Shown here piece by piece: positions 1 to 9,241 of a DNA stretch of 64,000 bases. Source of the stretch: Paracoccus benzoatiresistens (lineage in GTDB: Bacteria > Pseudomonadota > Alphaproteobacteria > Rhodobacterales > Rhodobacteraceae); contig NZ_JAPTYD010000003.1 in the NCBI RefSeq assembly GCF_026913015.1, positions 124,001 to 188,000 of the forward strand, given 5' to 3'. A program made the position numbers and the translations under genes. Under the pieces are notes generated by a model. It was not told where the DNA came from. It ran no database searches and saw only the letters and a program-made list of their open reading frames with translations. Each line of letters opens with the position of its first letter. Position 1 is the first letter of the stretch.

Positions 1-2
1 CC

Positions 3-167
3 ATCAGCTTCGAGGCGCGTTACGCCGTGACCGACAACATCGCCCTGGTGGGCGAGATCAAATACGGCAAGCTGATCGGCGACGCGGGGGATTCCCCGGT
101 CGTGCAGGACGAATACCAGCCCTCGCTCAGCGTCGGGATCGTGCGCAAGTTCTCGTTCCAGTTCTGA
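3..167 (+). CDS. MipA/OmpV-family outer membrane protein, C-terminal fragment
   Basis: Only the last 54 codons are inside the window. They alternate polar and hydrophobic residues as in beta-strands and end in phenylalanine, the usual C-terminal signature of a beta-barrel recognised by the BAM machinery. The segment GDAGDSPVV followed by a final strand resembles the end of MipA/OmpV scaffolding proteins, which have a conserved Gly-Asp-Ala-x-x-Ser-Pro-(I/V)-V loop before the last strand. The family call rests on this short stretch only; any other outer membrane barrel cannot be excluded. Confidence 0.6.
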   Translation: MSFEARYAVTDNIALVGEIKYGKLIGDAGDSPVVQDEYQPSLSVGIVRKFSFQF

Positions 168-205
168 TCGGGACCAGTTCCGATCGGGCCCAGTTCTGAT
201 CGGAC
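158..205. repeat. Three tandem 16-bp repeats at the gene end
   Basis: The unit CCAGTTCTGATCGGGA is present three times in perfect head-to-tail register (158-173, 174-189, 190-205) with one or two substitutions. The first copy contains the last codons and the TGA stop of the outer membrane protein gene, so the array looks like a local duplication of the gene's 3' end. Confidence 0.85.
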
Positions 206-222
206 GACGACATTCAGGAAAG

Positions 223-248
223 GCCGCGGCATCGCCCGCGGCTTTTTT
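223..248 (+). terminator. Rho-independent terminator of the outer membrane protein gene
   Basis: A GCCGCGG/CCGCGGC stem with a six-base loop is followed directly by six T residues, 55 bases after the stop codon. Confidence 0.85.
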
Positions 249-311
249 CATTGCGCAGGTCACGGCGCGCCAGAATGCTGCCTGGGCTGTCGATCTTCGA
301 GGAGGGGGGAT

Positions 312-385
312 TGGAGCGGGTGAAGGGAATCGAACCCTCGTATTCAGCTTGGGAAGCTGCTGCTCTACCATTGAGCTACACCCGC
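312..385 (-). tRNA. tRNA-Gly (anticodon CCC)
   Basis: Read on the minus strand, the gene has a 7-bp acceptor stem starting GCGGGTG, a D-arm with AGCTCAATGGTAGAGC, an anticodon loop TTCCCAA (anticodon CCC), a T-arm with GGTTCGATTCC and an encoded CCA end. It is 74 nt long including CCA and is a standalone gene. Confidence 0.95.
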
Positions 386-426
386 GTGGCGCCTTCGCTA
401 ACTCATGGCAAGCGCGGCGTCAAGCG

Positions 427-846
427 TCAGACAAGGCCCATTTCCGCCAGCGCGGCGGCCATTTGCGGCGGCAGGATCTCGTCGCCCTCGCGGCCGCGCG
501 GCATGTCGGCAGGGGCGTCGCCGGCCTGCAGGTAGCGCCAGCCCTGGAACGGGCGGCGCGGCACGGCGGTCACCGGCACCAGGTCGCGGTCCAGGATCAG
601 GGCGCAACGGCGGATGCCGTCCTCGTGGAAATGCTCGTCCAGCCGGATGATGCGCTGGCGGGCCAGCATGACACCCTTGAACACCCAGAAGATCGACCCC
701 CCCGCCAGCAGCTCTTCTTCCCGCTTGGGCCACATGCGGGTGACGTGGACCGCATGGCCGTCGCCGAAGCGACGCTGCCAATGGGCCAGATCCTCGGGGC
801 CTTCGGCGCCCACGCAAAGCTTCATGAGGTGGAGTTGTGCTGACAT
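427..846 (-). CDS. DUF1489 family protein
   Basis: The 139-residue product starts with LHLMKLCVG close to the N-terminus, which is typical of the DUF1489 family of small cytoplasmic proteins found across alphaproteobacteria; no biochemical role is established. I chose the ATG at 846 because it places this conserved opening near residue 5; a longer frame upstream to 939 adds an unconserved, alanine-rich stretch that overlaps the terminator of tig. It lies between tRNA-Gly and trigger factor, on the same strand as both. The protein has no signal peptide or membrane segment. Confidence 0.85.
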   Translation of the reverse strand: MSAQLHLMKLCVGAEGPEDLAHWQRRFGDGHAVHVTRMWPKREEELLAGGSIFWVFKGVMLARQRIIRLDEHFHEDGIRRCALILDRDLVPVTAVPRRPFQGWRYLQAGDAPADMPRGREGDEILPPQMAAALAEMGLV

Positions 847-897
847 GACCGCAAGATAAGGGGCAGGGCAGGGCGTCACAAGGCCGCCCGCAAGCGA

Positions 898-925
898 AAA
901 GGCCGCGCGGAATGGCGCGGCCTTT
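898..925 (-). terminator. Terminator downstream of tig
   Basis: A perfect 11-bp stem (AAAGGCCGCGC / GCGCGGCCTTT) with a six-base loop lies 22 bases beyond the tig stop codon. Because the stem itself ends in A and T runs it could work in both directions. Confidence 0.8.
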
Positions 926-946
926 CGGACAGTTGTCAAAGGACGA

Positions 947-2281
947 TCACAGCTCGTCCAGAGCCTCGACGGCCTTTTCCAGTTCTTCCTTGGTGACGGT
1001 CTTTTCCTCGACCTTCGCCTGCTCGGCGATGTGGTCGACGACCTTGTCCTCGAAGATCGGGGCGCGCAGCTGCTGCTGCACCGCCTGGTTCTGCTGCACG
1101 AACTCGAAGAAGGCGCGTTCCTGGCCGGGATACTGACGCGCGGCGCGCAGCACGGCCTGGGTCATCTCCTGGTCGGTGACGGTCACCTCGGCCTTCTGGC
1201 CGATCTCGGCCAGCAGCAGGCCCAGACGGACGCGGCGCTCGGCCAGCTTCTTGTGCTCGTCGGTCGGCTCGATGCTGCCGTGGTTGTGGTCGTGGACCTC
1301 GGGGTTTTCCTCGTGCCACAGCTGGTGGGCGATCTGGTGCGCCTCGGCCTCGACCAGCGATTCGGGCAGGTCGAACTTCACCTTCTCGTCCAGCTGGTCC
1401 AGCAGCGAACGCTTGAGGATCGCGCGGGCGGCACCGGCATATTCCTGCTCCAGGCGGCCGGCGATCTGCTTCTTCAGCGCGTCCAGATCCTCGGCGCCGA
1501 ATTTCTTGGCCAGCTCGTCGTCGATCTGCGCTTCCGCGGGCGACTTGACGGCCTTCACCTTGCATTCGAAGGTGGCGTCCTTGCCGGCCAGGTGCGGGGC
1601 GCCGTATTCCTCGGGGAACTTGACGTTCACGGTCACGTCGTCACCGTCCTTGGCGCCGACCAGCTGATCCTCGAAGCCCGGGATGAAGCTGTTCGAGCCC
1701 AGAACCAGCGGATAGTCCTGCGCCTCGCCGCCCTCGAAGGCTTCGCCGTCGACGAAGCCCTTGAAGTCGATCACGACCTGGTCGCCATCCTTGGCCTTGC
1801 TGCCCTTCTTGCGGTCCTCGAAGGACTGGGCCGATTTCGCCAGGTTTTCCAGCGCCTCGTTGATCGCGGCTTCCTCGGCCGGGACGGTCAGCTTTTCCAG
1901 CGTCAGGCTGGACAGGTCCACCTCGGGGATGGGCGGCAGCGCCTCGTACGAGACGTTGACGACGACATCGTCGCCTTCCTTCCAGGTCTCGCCGTTCTGC
2001 ATCTCGACCTTGGGCTGGGTCGCGGGACGGTCGCCGGATTCGTCCAGGTGCTTCTTCAGCGCGCCGTCGATGGCTTCCTGCATGGCGTCGCCCAGGATGC
2101 GCGGGCCGAACTGCTTCTTCAGCATGGCCATCGGGACCTTGCCCTTGCGAAAGCCCTTCATCTCGACTTCGGGCTGCGCTTCCTTCAGCTTCGCATCGAC
2201 CGTTGCGGCCAGATCGGCTGCCGGCAGGGTGAACTGGTAGCCCCGCTTGAGACCTTCGTTCTGGGTTTCCTTGACCTGCAT
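947..2281 (-). CDS. tig: Trigger factor, ribosome-associated chaperone
   Basis: Trigger factor docks at the ribosomal exit tunnel and shields nascent chains; it also has peptidyl-prolyl isomerase activity. The 444-residue product shows the ribosome-binding signature GFRKGKVP at residues 43-50, an FKBP-type PPIase domain at about 160-245 ([23 protein letters not shown]) and a long helical C-terminal domain. The reading frame stays open far upstream, but the chosen ATG at 2281 has GAGG six bases before it and gives the family's standard opening [10 protein letters not shown]; an ATG immediately before it (2284) is an alternative. Its length is normal for the family. In other bacteria tig precedes clpP; here it is followed by a terminator and the DUF1489 gene. 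Confidence 0.96.
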   Translation of the reverse strand: MQVKETQNEGLKRGYQFTLPAADLAATVDAKLKEAQPEVEMKGFRKGKVPMAMLKKQFGPRILGDAMQEAIDGALKKHLDESGDRPATQPKVEMQNGETWKEGDDVVVNVSYEALPPIPEVDLSSLTLEKLTVPAEEAAINEALENLAKSAQSFEDRKKGSKAKDGDQVVIDFKGFVDGEAFEGGEAQDYPLVLGSNSFIPGFEDQLVGAKDGDDVTVNVKFPEEYGAPHLAGKDATFECKVKAVKSPAEAQIDDELAKKFGAEDLDALKKQIAGRLEQEYAGAARAILKRSLLDQLDEKVKFDLPESLVEAEAHQIAHQLWHEENPEVHDHNHGSIEPTDEHKKLAERRVRLGLLLAEIGQKAEVTVTDQEMTQAVLRAARQYPGQERAFFEFVQQNQAVQQQLRAPIFEDKVVDHIAEQAKVEEKTVTKEELEKAVEALDEL

Positions 2282-2426
2282 CATCGTCCTCATGCCATAA
2301 GGGCCGCCAAAGCCCGGCGGCCTGAAAAATTCCCGCCCTTCTAGTCGCGGGGGCGGGCCGCTGCAAGCGGAACTGCGGCGGCGAGGACGGCGTTTTATAC
2401 CACCCCTTTCCTGTCCGAGGCCCGTC

Positions 2427-2834
2427 ATGACCCGCATCAGCGTCCTTCTTGCCACCAGTTTCCTCGCGCTCGGCACCGGTTGGGCGCAAACCACCCCGGC
2501 CCCGACCCCGGCCCCTGCCGTGAGCCAGCCCCGCGCCGCGGACCAGGCTCCGGCGGCACAAACCCAGGAACAGGGCCAGTCCGGCGAAGGCAACTGCCCC
2601 GCCCGCGACACCGTGGCCGAGGCAGCGACCCCCCCGCAGCCGGGTTCCGACAGCACCGAGGCCAACAATTCCGGCACCAGCGGATGGAGCGGGGGCCTGG
2701 GCGGTTCCCACCTCGGCACCAACACGCAGGGCGCGGTGACGGCCTCGCCCACCTGGCAGCCGCCCACGGCGCGCGGACTGGATCTCAAGGGCCGGGCCGA
2801 GCCCGTAGCGGCTCTCGTGCCCGCCGGGTGCTGA
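2427..2834 (+). CDS. Small secreted Pro/Ala/Gly-rich protein, unknown function
   Basis: I do not recognise a family. The 135-residue product begins with a clear Sec signal peptide ([20 protein letters not shown], cleavage probably after AQ or GWA at about 20-21), followed by a low-complexity Thr/Pro/Ala and Gln-rich linker and a Gly/Ser-rich middle ([13 protein letters not shown]). It has two cysteines, one at about residue 57 and one as the very last residue, which might pair in the periplasm. It is divergent from tig and ends directly against the convergent gene at 2835. It is probably genus-restricted. The start codon is well placed for the signal peptide. Confidence 0.65.
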   Translation: MTRISVLLATSFLALGTGWAQTTPAPTPAPAVSQPRAADQAPAAQTQEQGQSGEGNCPARDTVAEAATPPQPGSDSTEANNSGTSGWSGGLGGSHLGTNTQGAVTASPTWQPPTARGLDLKGRAEPVAALVPAGC

Positions 2835-3221
2835 TCAGTTCAGGATCGGGACGGTCGGTTCGGCGTCGTCCAGCCGCAGGCGCAGCCCGCCGCGGTTGAA
2901 GAACTCTCCGTCGCGGATCAGCGTCCGGTCGCCGTTCAGCGCGCGCACCAACTGGTCCAGCCGGTCGCGGGCGATGTTGTCCGCCACCAGCCCTTCGCGC
3001 CCTGCCCGGAACATCACGACACCGTCCCAGGCCACGCCAGATCGGTCCAGGTGATCGGCCATCTGCGGCCAGTCGATATCGTCGCCGATCACATGCAAAT
3101 GGGTGGACTTCAGCAGATCGACGCGCCCTGCGCCGATGCCGACCAGGACGATCAGCACGGTGAACCCTTGGGTTTCGGCAAAGGTCGCCCAAAGCCAGTC
3201 GTCGAAATCGGTGTCACTCAT
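2835..3221 (-). CDS. Conserved hypothetical protein coupled to selB
   Basis: The 128-residue cytoplasmic protein has no family I can name. It reads as a compact alpha/beta domain with a hydrophobic strand at about residues 19-30 ([14 protein letters not shown]). Its ATG overlaps the TGA of the selB reading frame by four bases (ATGA), so translation is probably coupled to selB or arises by re-initiation after the tRNA-Sec segment. It is the last gene of the formate dehydrogenase-Sec operon and stops one base beyond the convergent small secreted protein gene. A role linked to selenium or formate metabolism is only suggested by position. Confidence 0.7.
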   Translation of the reverse strand: MSDTDFDDWLWATFAETQGFTVLIVLVGIGAGRVDLLKSTHLHVIGDDIDWPQMADHLDRSGVAWDGVVMFRAGREGLVADNIARDRLDQLVRALNGDRTLIRDGEFFNRGGLRLRLDDAEPTVPILN

Positions 3222-5251
3222 GGCTGGCCTGCGGAGGATGGCGGAAGGGAATGGGAGTCGAACCCACCCGGGACAGTCTCGCTGCCCCAACCGGATTTGA
3301 AGTCCGGCCGCCCCACCGGGGACGATTCCCTTCCGTGTTCTGACTTGGGTTCGCCGAACAGGTCGGCGCGATGCGGGTTGATGCGACGTAAATCGCCCCG
3401 GCGCAAGGTCAGGCCGTGGCGGTCGAAGAAATCCAGGATCTCGATGGCGACCTTGCGGCCGTTCTGCACCCGGTCTCGAAAGGCGGGGGCGGTGAACCAG
3501 CCATCGGGCGCCTGCGCCGCCACGTCGCGGATGATCGCCACCATTTCCGCCGTGACGGGCCGCGCGAAGAAATGATCCTGCGCGATCTGGTCGGTGCGGC
3601 CCAGCCTTTGCGTCAGGCGCAGGACGCGGCGGACCTCGCGTTCGTCGATGCCGAATTCGGCGGCGAAATCGCGCACCCGGGGCGGGCGGAAGCGCATCTC
3701 TCCCACCAGGGCGGGGGCGATGCGGTTCCATAGGGCCTCGTCCTCGGGGGTCAGGCGGACCTCGTGGCCGGGCAGGCGGACAAAGGCGCCATCCAGCACG
3801 GCGCGGCCCGCATCGGCTTCGCTGCGCAGGAAGGCAAGGGCCGCGTCCTTGGGCAGGCGCGGCTGCAAAGCCAAGCGCAGGCGTTCGCGGCCCAGTCCGG
3901 GCAGGTCGGGATTGTCCTCGTGGAACTGCGTCAGCGCCTCGGTCAACTGCCGTTGCAGGCTGCCGAGCGTGTGACGCCCGATCGCCAGGTCGCCGATGGT
4001 CGCGGCATCGGCGTTGCGGATGGCCTCGGCCAAAGCGGCCCGCGACAGGCTGCGGTCGCGGGCAAAGACGGGCAGGTCGACGGGGGCCACGGCCAGCATC
4101 GCGGCCAGCGCCGCGGCGGGATCCTCGGCGCGGGCGGCCCGGATCAGGGCCAGCCGTTCGGGCGTGCGGCGCTTGCGGGCGGGGGCGCGCAGGTCCAGGA
4201 AGCGCCCGCCGCCGATCGTCCGGTTGGCCGAGACATCGCGCAGGATGAAGCGGTCGTGGACCGCCGCCGCGATGGGACGGTCCAGGACGATCTGCACCGG
4301 GCCGCTGCTTCCCGGCTGGATCGGGTCGGACAGCGGCACGATCCGCGCGCCCGCCTCGACCGCGTGGCTGTGCAGGCGGGCGGGGAACCAAGTACCGATG
4401 GGCCTGAGTTCGGACGGCAGCACCGTCAGCCAGGCGTCGATCCGGTCGGTGGGCGCGTGCAGCGCGGGGGCCAGCACCAGGTCGCCGCGATGGATGGCGT
4501 CCTTGCTGATCGCCTCTCCGGCCAGGTTCAGGGCGCAGCGCTGGCCTGCCAGGCCTTCGGTCGCGGGGCGGTTCTGGGCGTGGATGCCGCGCACCCGGGC
4601 GGGCAGGCCGGAAGGGCTGACGATGACCTGATCGCCAACGGCCACCCGCCCCGTAAGCATGGTCCCGGTGACGACGGTGCCCGCGCCGGACAGGGTAAAG
4701 CTGCGATCCACGGCCAGCCGCACCGGGCCCTCGGCATGGCGGGCGGTGGTCTGGGCCTCGGCTGCGACAAGGGCGCTGCGCAGGGCCTCGACCCCCTCGC
4801 CGGTCAGGGAGGACACGGGCAGGATCGGCGCGTCGGCCAGGGCGGTACCCTCAAGCGCCGCGCGGATTTCGGCGGTGACAGCCGCGCGCCGCGCCTCATC
4901 GGCCAAGTCGGCCTTGGTCAGGGCCACGAGGCCGCGCCCGATGTCCAGCAGGTCCAAGATCGCCACATGCTCGCGGGTCTGCGGCATGACGCTGTCGTCG
5001 GCGGCGACCACCAGCAGCGCCATGTCGATGCCGCCCGCGCCCGCCAGCATGGTATGGATCAGCCGTTCGTGCCCCGGCACATCGACAAAGCCGGTGACGC
5101 TGCCGCCGCCCAGGTCGGCATAGGCAAAGCCCAGGTCGATGGTGATGCCGCGCGCCTTCTCCTCGGCCAGCCGGTCGGCATCGGTGCCGGTCAGCGCCTT
5201 CACAAGCGCGGTCTTGCCGTGGTCGATATGCCCCGCCGTGCCGACGATCAT
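3218..5251 (-). CDS. selB: Selenocysteine-specific elongation factor SelB, frame continuing through selC
   Basis: SelB brings Sec-tRNA to the ribosome and binds the SECIS hairpin of the mRNA. The N-terminal GTPase has G1 GHIDHGKT (7-14), G3 DVPGH (57-61) and G4 TKAD (112-115); beta-barrel domains and the C-terminal winged-helix repeats that bind SECIS follow. The natural end appears to be near residue 636, but no stop codon occurs there: the frame runs in phase through the entire tRNA-Sec gene (codons about 640-671) and stops at 3218, giving 677 residues against roughly 610-640 in the family. The start overlaps the selA stop by four bases. Whether the tRNA-encoded tail is made as protein is unknown. 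Confidence 0.95.
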   Translation of the reverse strand: MIVGTAGHIDHGKTALVKALTGTDADRLAEEKARGITIDLGFAYADLGGGSVTGFVDVPGHERLIHTMLAGAGGIDMALLVVAADDSVMPQTREHVAILDLLDIGRGLVALTKADLADEARRAAVTAEIRAALEGTALADAPILPVSSLTGEGVEALRSALVAAEAQTTARHAEGPVRLAVDRSFTLSGAGTVVTGTMLTGRVAVGDQVIVSPSGLPARVRGIHAQNRPATEGLAGQRCALNLAGEAISKDAIHRGDLVLAPALHAPTDRIDAWLTVLPSELRPIGTWFPARLHSHAVEAGARIVPLSDPIQPGSSGPVQIVLDRPIAAAVHDRFILRDVSANRTIGGGRFLDLRAPARKRRTPERLALIRAARAEDPAAALAAMLAVAPVDLPVFARDRSLSRAALAEAIRNADAATIGDLAIGRHTLGSLQRQLTEALTQFHEDNPDLPGLGRERLRLALQPRLPKDAALAFLRSEADAGRAVLDGAFVRLPGHEVRLTPEDEALWNRIAPALVGEMRFRPPRVRDFAAEFGIDEREVRRVLRLTQRLGRTDQIAQDHFFARPVTAEMVAIIRDVAAQAPDGWFTAPAFRDRVQNGRKVAIEILDFFDRHGLTLRRGDLRRINPHRADLFGEPKSEHGRESSPVGRPDFKSGWGSETVPGGFDSHSLPPSSAGQP
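3239..3334 (-). tRNA. selC: tRNA-Sec (anticodon TCA)
   Basis: The 96-nt gene has an 8-bp acceptor stem (GGAAGGGA / TCCCTTCC), anticodon loop CTTCAAA with anticodon TCA, a long variable arm and an encoded CCA end, all hallmarks of bacterial tRNA-Sec. It lies on the same strand as selB and inside the selB reading frame, so processing of the operon transcript would have to cut the tRNA out of the selB 3' coding end unless a separate promoter exists. Confidence 0.97.
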
Positions 5252-6624
5252 AGCGCGGCCAGGGCCCCGAGCAGATCCTCGTCGCGATCAAGGCAGCGCA
5301 GGTCCAGGATCAGCGCGCCGTCGCGGATGTGGCCGACGACCGGGCAGGGCAGGGCGCGCAGTGACGCGGCCAGCCGGTCGGGCGCGTCGCCGCCCTTGCC
5401 GGTCAGCCGCAGCCCCGCCGAGGGGATCGTCTCGGTCGGCAGCGAACCCGAGCCTATCTGGCTGGCGCAATCGGTCGCGCCTGCGTCGAAGCCATGAGGT
5501 GCCAGCAGGGGGGCCACCTGCGGCGCCAGCCGGGCGGCCTGCGCGGCGATGTCGGCCTGCGGTCGCGACAGCCAACGCAGTGTCGGCAGGCGTTCGGCCA
5601 GACGATCCGGGTCGCGATACAGGCGCAGCGTTGCCTCCAGCGCCGCGATGCGGATCTTGTCCAGGCGGACGGCCCGCTTCAACGGGTTCCTGTTGATCTG
5701 CGCGATCAGGTCGCGCCGGCCGACGACAAAGCCGGCCTGTGGCCCGCCCAGAAGCTTGTCGCCCGAGAAGGTGACCAGATCCGCGCCCTCGGCCACGGCT
5801 TCGGCCACGGTCGGCTCGCGGCGCAAGCCGTAGGCCGCCAGATCGACCAACGACCCGGAGCCCAGGTCGTTCAGCAGCACCACGCCCGCCTTCTTCGCGA
5901 TCCGGGCCAGGGCGGGGGCGGGGACTTCGGCGGTGAAGCCCTCGATGCGGTAGTTCGAGGTATGGACCTTGAGGATCAGCCCCGTGTCCGGCGTGATCGC
6001 GTCTTCGTAATCGCGGGGATGGGTGCGGTTGGTCGTGCCGACCTCGACCAGATGGACGCCCGCGCGGGCCATGATGTCGGGCATCCGGAAGGCACCGCCG
6101 ATCTCGATCAGCTCGCCGCGCGAAACGATGGCCTGCCGTCCCTGCCCGAAGGTGTTCAGCGCGATCAGCACGGCGGCGGCGTTGTTGTTGACGATCGTGG
6201 CATCCTCGGCCCCGGTCAGCTCGCACAGAAGCCCGCGCAGGTGATCGTCGCGCTGCCCGCGCCCGCCGGTGCCAAGGTCGAATTCCAGGGCCAGCGGCGC
6301 GGCCATGGCGGCGGATGCGGCGCGGATCGCCGCGTCGGCCAGGATCGCGCGGCCCAGGTTGGTGTGCAGCACGGTGCCCGTCAGGTTCAGCATCGGGCGC
6401 AGCTTCGACTGCGCGGCGGCGGCCAGGTCGGCGGCAAGCAGATGGGGCAGGCGCGCGGCCTCGGCCCCGCCATCGGCGCCCTCGCGGATCGCGTCGCGCG
6501 CCGCGTCAAGTCGGGCGCGCAGGGCGCCTGTCACCGCGGCGCGGCCATGGCTGTCGACCAGCGCGCGGCCCATTTCGGACAGCAGGACCTGATCGACCGA
6601 GGGCAGCGCGCGGAATCCCTGCAT
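5248..6624 (-). CDS. selA: L-seryl-tRNA(Sec) selenium transferase
   Basis: SelA converts Ser-tRNA(Sec) to selenocysteinyl-tRNA(Sec) with selenophosphate, using pyridoxal phosphate. The 458-residue product is full length; the PLP-binding lysine is K290 in [12 protein letters not shown], and the family motif [17 protein letters not shown] is at about 77-93. The start codon shares one base with the fdhE stop (TGATG), and the stop overlaps the selB start by four bases, so selA-selB stoichiometry is translationally coupled. No selD (selenophosphate synthetase) is in the window, so selenium activation must be encoded elsewhere. Confidence 0.96.
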   Translation of the reverse strand: MQGFRALPSVDQVLLSEMGRALVDSHGRAAVTGALRARLDAARDAIREGADGGAEAARLPHLLAADLAAAAQSKLRPMLNLTGTVLHTNLGRAILADAAIRAASAAMAAPLALEFDLGTGGRGQRDDHLRGLLCELTGAEDATIVNNNAAAVLIALNTFGQGRQAIVSRGELIEIGGAFRMPDIMARAGVHLVEVGTTNRTHPRDYEDAITPDTGLILKVHTSNYRIEGFTAEVPAPALARIAKKAGVVLLNDLGSGSLVDLAAYGLRREPTVAEAVAEGADLVTFSGDKLLGGPQAGFVVGRRDLIAQINRNPLKRAVRLDKIRIAALEATLRLYRDPDRLAERLPTLRWLSRPQADIAAQAARLAPQVAPLLAPHGFDAGATDCASQIGSGSLPTETIPSAGLRLTGKGGDAPDRLAASLRALPCPVVGHIRDGALILDLRCLDRDEDLLGALAAL

Positions 6625-7538
6625 CAGTAGCCTGCGATGAAGGGGTTGAAGCCGCCTCGCCGGAAGTCGGTGTCCTTCATCAGCATGTCCAGGCCCAGGC
6701 TGGACACGTCATCGGCAATGGGCTCAAGGCTCGGATTCTTGTTCTGGTAGAGTATCTTCACCCAACTGCCGCATTCGCCGCACAATTCGGCCTTCACCGT
6801 CGCCTCGTCGGTTTCCACGCTGCGATAGCTGATGCCCTTGGTCGAGCCGCAGCAGAGACAGACCACGCGCACCTCGTTCCATTGCGTGGCGCAGCAGCCG
6901 CAGGTCGCATAGCGGGTGTTCTCGACCCCCGCCGCGCCCTGGACCGAGGACGTCGCCGGACGCCCGCCGCAGGTGGGGCAGGTGCCGGTCCGAATCTTGA
7001 CCAGCTTCGCCGGATCCAGCGTGGCTGCCAGCCGCGCCAGATGCAGCTGCACCGCAGCGCCGACGAACAGATGGGGCGCGGCGCTGTCTTCCGGGATGCG
7101 GTCGGACAGGATGTTCTCCAACAGCCAGTGTCGGTCGGCGATGCCCGCCGCCGTCACCGCCGACAGCGCAAGCCGCGCCGGTTCGGGCATGGTCAGCGCG
7201 CCGGCCTCGGCCAGGAAGCGGTCCAGGGTGGCGTGCATCGCTTCGTCCGCTGCCATGGCCACCCGGTCGATGGGGGGCATCCGGCTGGACCGGGCAAGCT
7301 CGACCCGGTCGGCGGGGATCGGCGTCACCGCAGGCAGTTCGCGGGCCAGCCGCGCCTGCAGGGCCGTCAGGTCGGCCAGGAAGCGCAGGTAGGGCGCCAG
7401 GTTGCCGCCGTGATCCGCCAGGAAGGCGAACCGCCCCGCGCGCTTGTCAAAGACCGCTGCCGCGTCGGGCAAAAAAGCCAGCGGCGCCGTGGGGACGCCG
7501 CCGATGACCGAGGGATCGGGATTGAGAGTGTTGTTCAT
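6624..7538 (-). CDS. fdhE: Formate dehydrogenase accessory protein FdhE
   Basis: FdhE is a cytoplasmic iron-binding (rubredoxin-like) chaperone needed to obtain active respiratory formate dehydrogenase before Tat export. The 304-residue protein has four CxxC pairs in its C-terminal half, seen as CPTCGGRP, CGCC, CLCCGSTKG and CGECGSW, which match the metal-binding knuckles of the family. It sits between the gamma subunit gene (36-base gap) and selA (one-base overlap) in the same operon. Its start at 7538 is preceded by a weak GGAGAAGAC ribosome-binding stretch. Confidence 0.95.
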   Translation of the reverse strand: MNNTLNPDPSVIGGVPTAPLAFLPDAAAVFDKRAGRFAFLADHGGNLAPYLRFLADLTALQARLARELPAVTPIPADRVELARSSRMPPIDRVAMAADEAMHATLDRFLAEAGALTMPEPARLALSAVTAAGIADRHWLLENILSDRIPEDSAAPHLFVGAAVQLHLARLAATLDPAKLVKIRTGTCPTCGGRPATSSVQGAAGVENTRYATCGCCATQWNEVRVVCLCCGSTKGISYRSVETDEATVKAELCGECGSWVKILYQNKNPSLEPIADDVSSLGLDMLMKDTDFRRGGFNPFIAGY

Positions 7539-7574
7539 GTCTTCTCCGGGCCGGACCGGCCACTTGCATCCGCA

Positions 7575-8261
7575 TTATTCTGCAGGGCCCTTCTGGCGGC
7601 GTCCAGCCAGTTCCCGCAGCCATTTGCGATGGTGGCGATAGGCCCAACCGCCGGTGACCGTGCCCCGCGTCATCGCCCGCAGCGTGCCGCGCGTCCAGAA
7701 GGCCGCATAGACATGCAGGATGAAGACCAGGATGATCGCCACAGCCGCCAGCGAATGGGTCAGCACGGCCCAGCGGCGTGTTGGGATCGTGACCAGTTCG
7801 CCGAAGAACTGTTCCCAGATCATCACGCCCGAGACGATCAGCACGACGATCAGGATCGTCATGCCCCAGAAGATGAACTTCTGCCCCGCGTTGTACTTGC
7901 CAAGCTCGGGCAGGTTCTCCTCGTTGCCCTTCACCACGTCGCCGATCTGGGACAGCCATTTCCGGTCGTCGGGCGTGGGCAGGTTCAGCCGCCACAACTG
8001 GATGAACATGACCATGAAGCTGACGAACAGGACTACGCCGATGACAGGGTGCAGCCAGCGGGCATTCTGCCCGCCGCCGAACAACCCGGTCAGGAAGTAC
8101 AGCGACGGGTGGAAGAAGGCCAAGCCCGAGATCAGCAGAAGGATCAGCGTGATCGCCGTGATCCAGTGGTTCGCCCGGATGAAGCCCCGGTAACGGCTGA
8201 CCGTCACCGGATGGATGCTTTCGATCCGGTCGCCCGGTTCGGAATACAGGGGGCGCGCCAT
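7575..8261 (-). CDS. fdoI: Formate dehydrogenase gamma subunit, cytochrome b556
   Basis: This integral membrane subunit carries two b haems and passes electrons from the periplasmic Fe-S subunit to quinone. The 228-residue product shows four membrane spans, at about residues 33-53, 73-92, 130-150 and 165-190, with histidines in or next to the helices as expected for haem ligands (ANHWIT, RWLHPVIG, LTHSLAA, FILHVYAA). It overlaps the stop of the beta subunit gene by one base. The length and helix arrangement agree with FdoI/FdnI. Confidence 0.95.
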   Translation of the reverse strand: MARPLYSEPGDRIESIHPVTVSRYRGFIRANHWITAITLILLLISGLAFFHPSLYFLTGLFGGGQNARWLHPVIGVVLFVSFMVMFIQLWRLNLPTPDDRKWLSQIGDVVKGNEENLPELGKYNAGQKFIFWGMTILIVVLIVSGVMIWEQFFGELVTIPTRRWAVLTHSLAAVAIILVFILHVYAAFWTRGTLRAMTRGTVTGGWAYRHHRKWLRELAGRRQKGPAE

Positions 8262-9241
8262 CAGACACTTCCCCCGTCGCCATCGCCGGACTGGACCAGC
8301 TTCTCGGCCTCCTGCTCCTCGTGCGCGTCAACCTTGTTGGCGCGGGCGAAGATGCCGTGGATCGCGGCGCCGACGGCAGCCACGCCCATGACGGCCAGAC
8401 CCGCCGTCTTGGTCACGCCCTTCCAGCCCTCGACCACCGGAGAGATGCGCGGCTCGTCCGGCAGCCCGTCATAGATCGAAGGCTTGTCCGCATGATGCAG
8501 CACATAGAAGACATGCGTCCCGCCGACGCCGGGGGGGTCATAGATCCCGGCGTTGTCGTAGCCGCGCGACTTCAGATCCGCGACCCGGTCGTTCGCATGG
8601 GCGATCATGTCCTCCTTGGTGCCGAAGACGATCGCCTGCGTCGGGCAGGCCTTGGCGCAGGCCGGGCCCTGGCCCACGGCCACGCGGTCGGAACAGAGCG
8701 TGCACTTGTAGCTCTTGTGATCGACCTTGCTGATGCGGGGGATGTCGAAGGGACAGCCCGTCACGCAATAGCCGCAGCCGATGCAGTTCTCGTGGATGAA
8801 ATCGACGATGCCATTGGAATACTGCACGATGGCGCCGGGCGCCGGGCAGGCCTTGAGGCAGCCCGGATCCTCGCAATGCATGCAGCCGTCCTTGCGGATC
8901 AGCCATTCCAGGTTGTCGGTTTCCGGGTTCACCCATTCGGTAAAGCGCATCAGGGTGAACATGTTGGGCGTCAGGTCGTGGGGGTTTTCATAGACCCCCA
9001 CGTTCTCCTCGACTTCGGGCTTGGTGTCGTTCCACTCGATACAGGCGGACTGGCAAGCCTTGCAGCCGATGCACTTGCTGACATCGATCAGCTTGGCGAC
9101 CTTGGTCAGCTGGCGTTCAGGCTGCGGCACGTCCTTGGTGGCCGAAATCCGGACCACGTCGGAGGGCAGCAGATTGGACGCGATGGGCTGGACCGGCGGG
9201 TTCGACGCCGCGGTCTTGGGTTGGGGCGCGGTTTCGCTCAT
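8261..9241 (-). CDS. fdoH: Formate dehydrogenase beta subunit, four [4Fe-4S] ferredoxin-type
   Basis: The beta subunit wires electrons from the catalytic subunit to the cytochrome b subunit. The 326-residue sequence contains four cysteine clusters: [35 protein letters not shown] and [20 protein letters not shown], and a single C-terminal membrane anchor around residues 285-303. An N-terminal extension of about 45 residues precedes the first cluster. No Tat signal is present, as expected for a subunit that is exported together with the alpha partner. It starts inside the alpha stop codon (ATGA). Confidence 0.96.
   Translation of the reverse strand: MSETAPQPKTAASNPPVQPIASNLLPSDVVRISATKDVPQPERQLTKVAKLIDVSKCIGCKACQSACIEWNDTKPEVEENVGVYENPHDLTPNMFTLMRFTEWVNPETDNLEWLIRKDGCMHCEDPGCLKACPAPGAIVQYSNGIVDFIHENCIGCGYCVTGCPFDIPRISKVDHKSYKCTLCSDRVAVGQGPACAKACPTQAIVFGTKEDMIAHANDRVADLKSRGYDNAGIYDPPGVGGTHVFYVLHHADKPSIYDGLPDEPRISPVVEGWKGVTKTAGLAVMGVAAVGAAIHGIFARANKVDAHEEQEAEKLVQSGDGDGGSV

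Noticed and set aside
2282..2788. N-terminal extension of trigger factor by 169 residues
   Set aside because: The extension lacks conservation features, overlaps the small secreted protein gene on the other strand, and the internal ATG has the ribosome-binding site and the standard family start.
2835..4391. A 518-codon minus-strand frame across selB
   Set aside because: Only its last 128 codons form a plausible protein; the upstream part is an out-of-frame shadow of selB with low-complexity Arg/Pro-rich sequence.
3764..5497. 577-codon plus-strand frame opposite selB and selA
   Set aside because: Composition (Gly/Gln/Ala/Arg-rich) and lack of domains show an antisense shadow.
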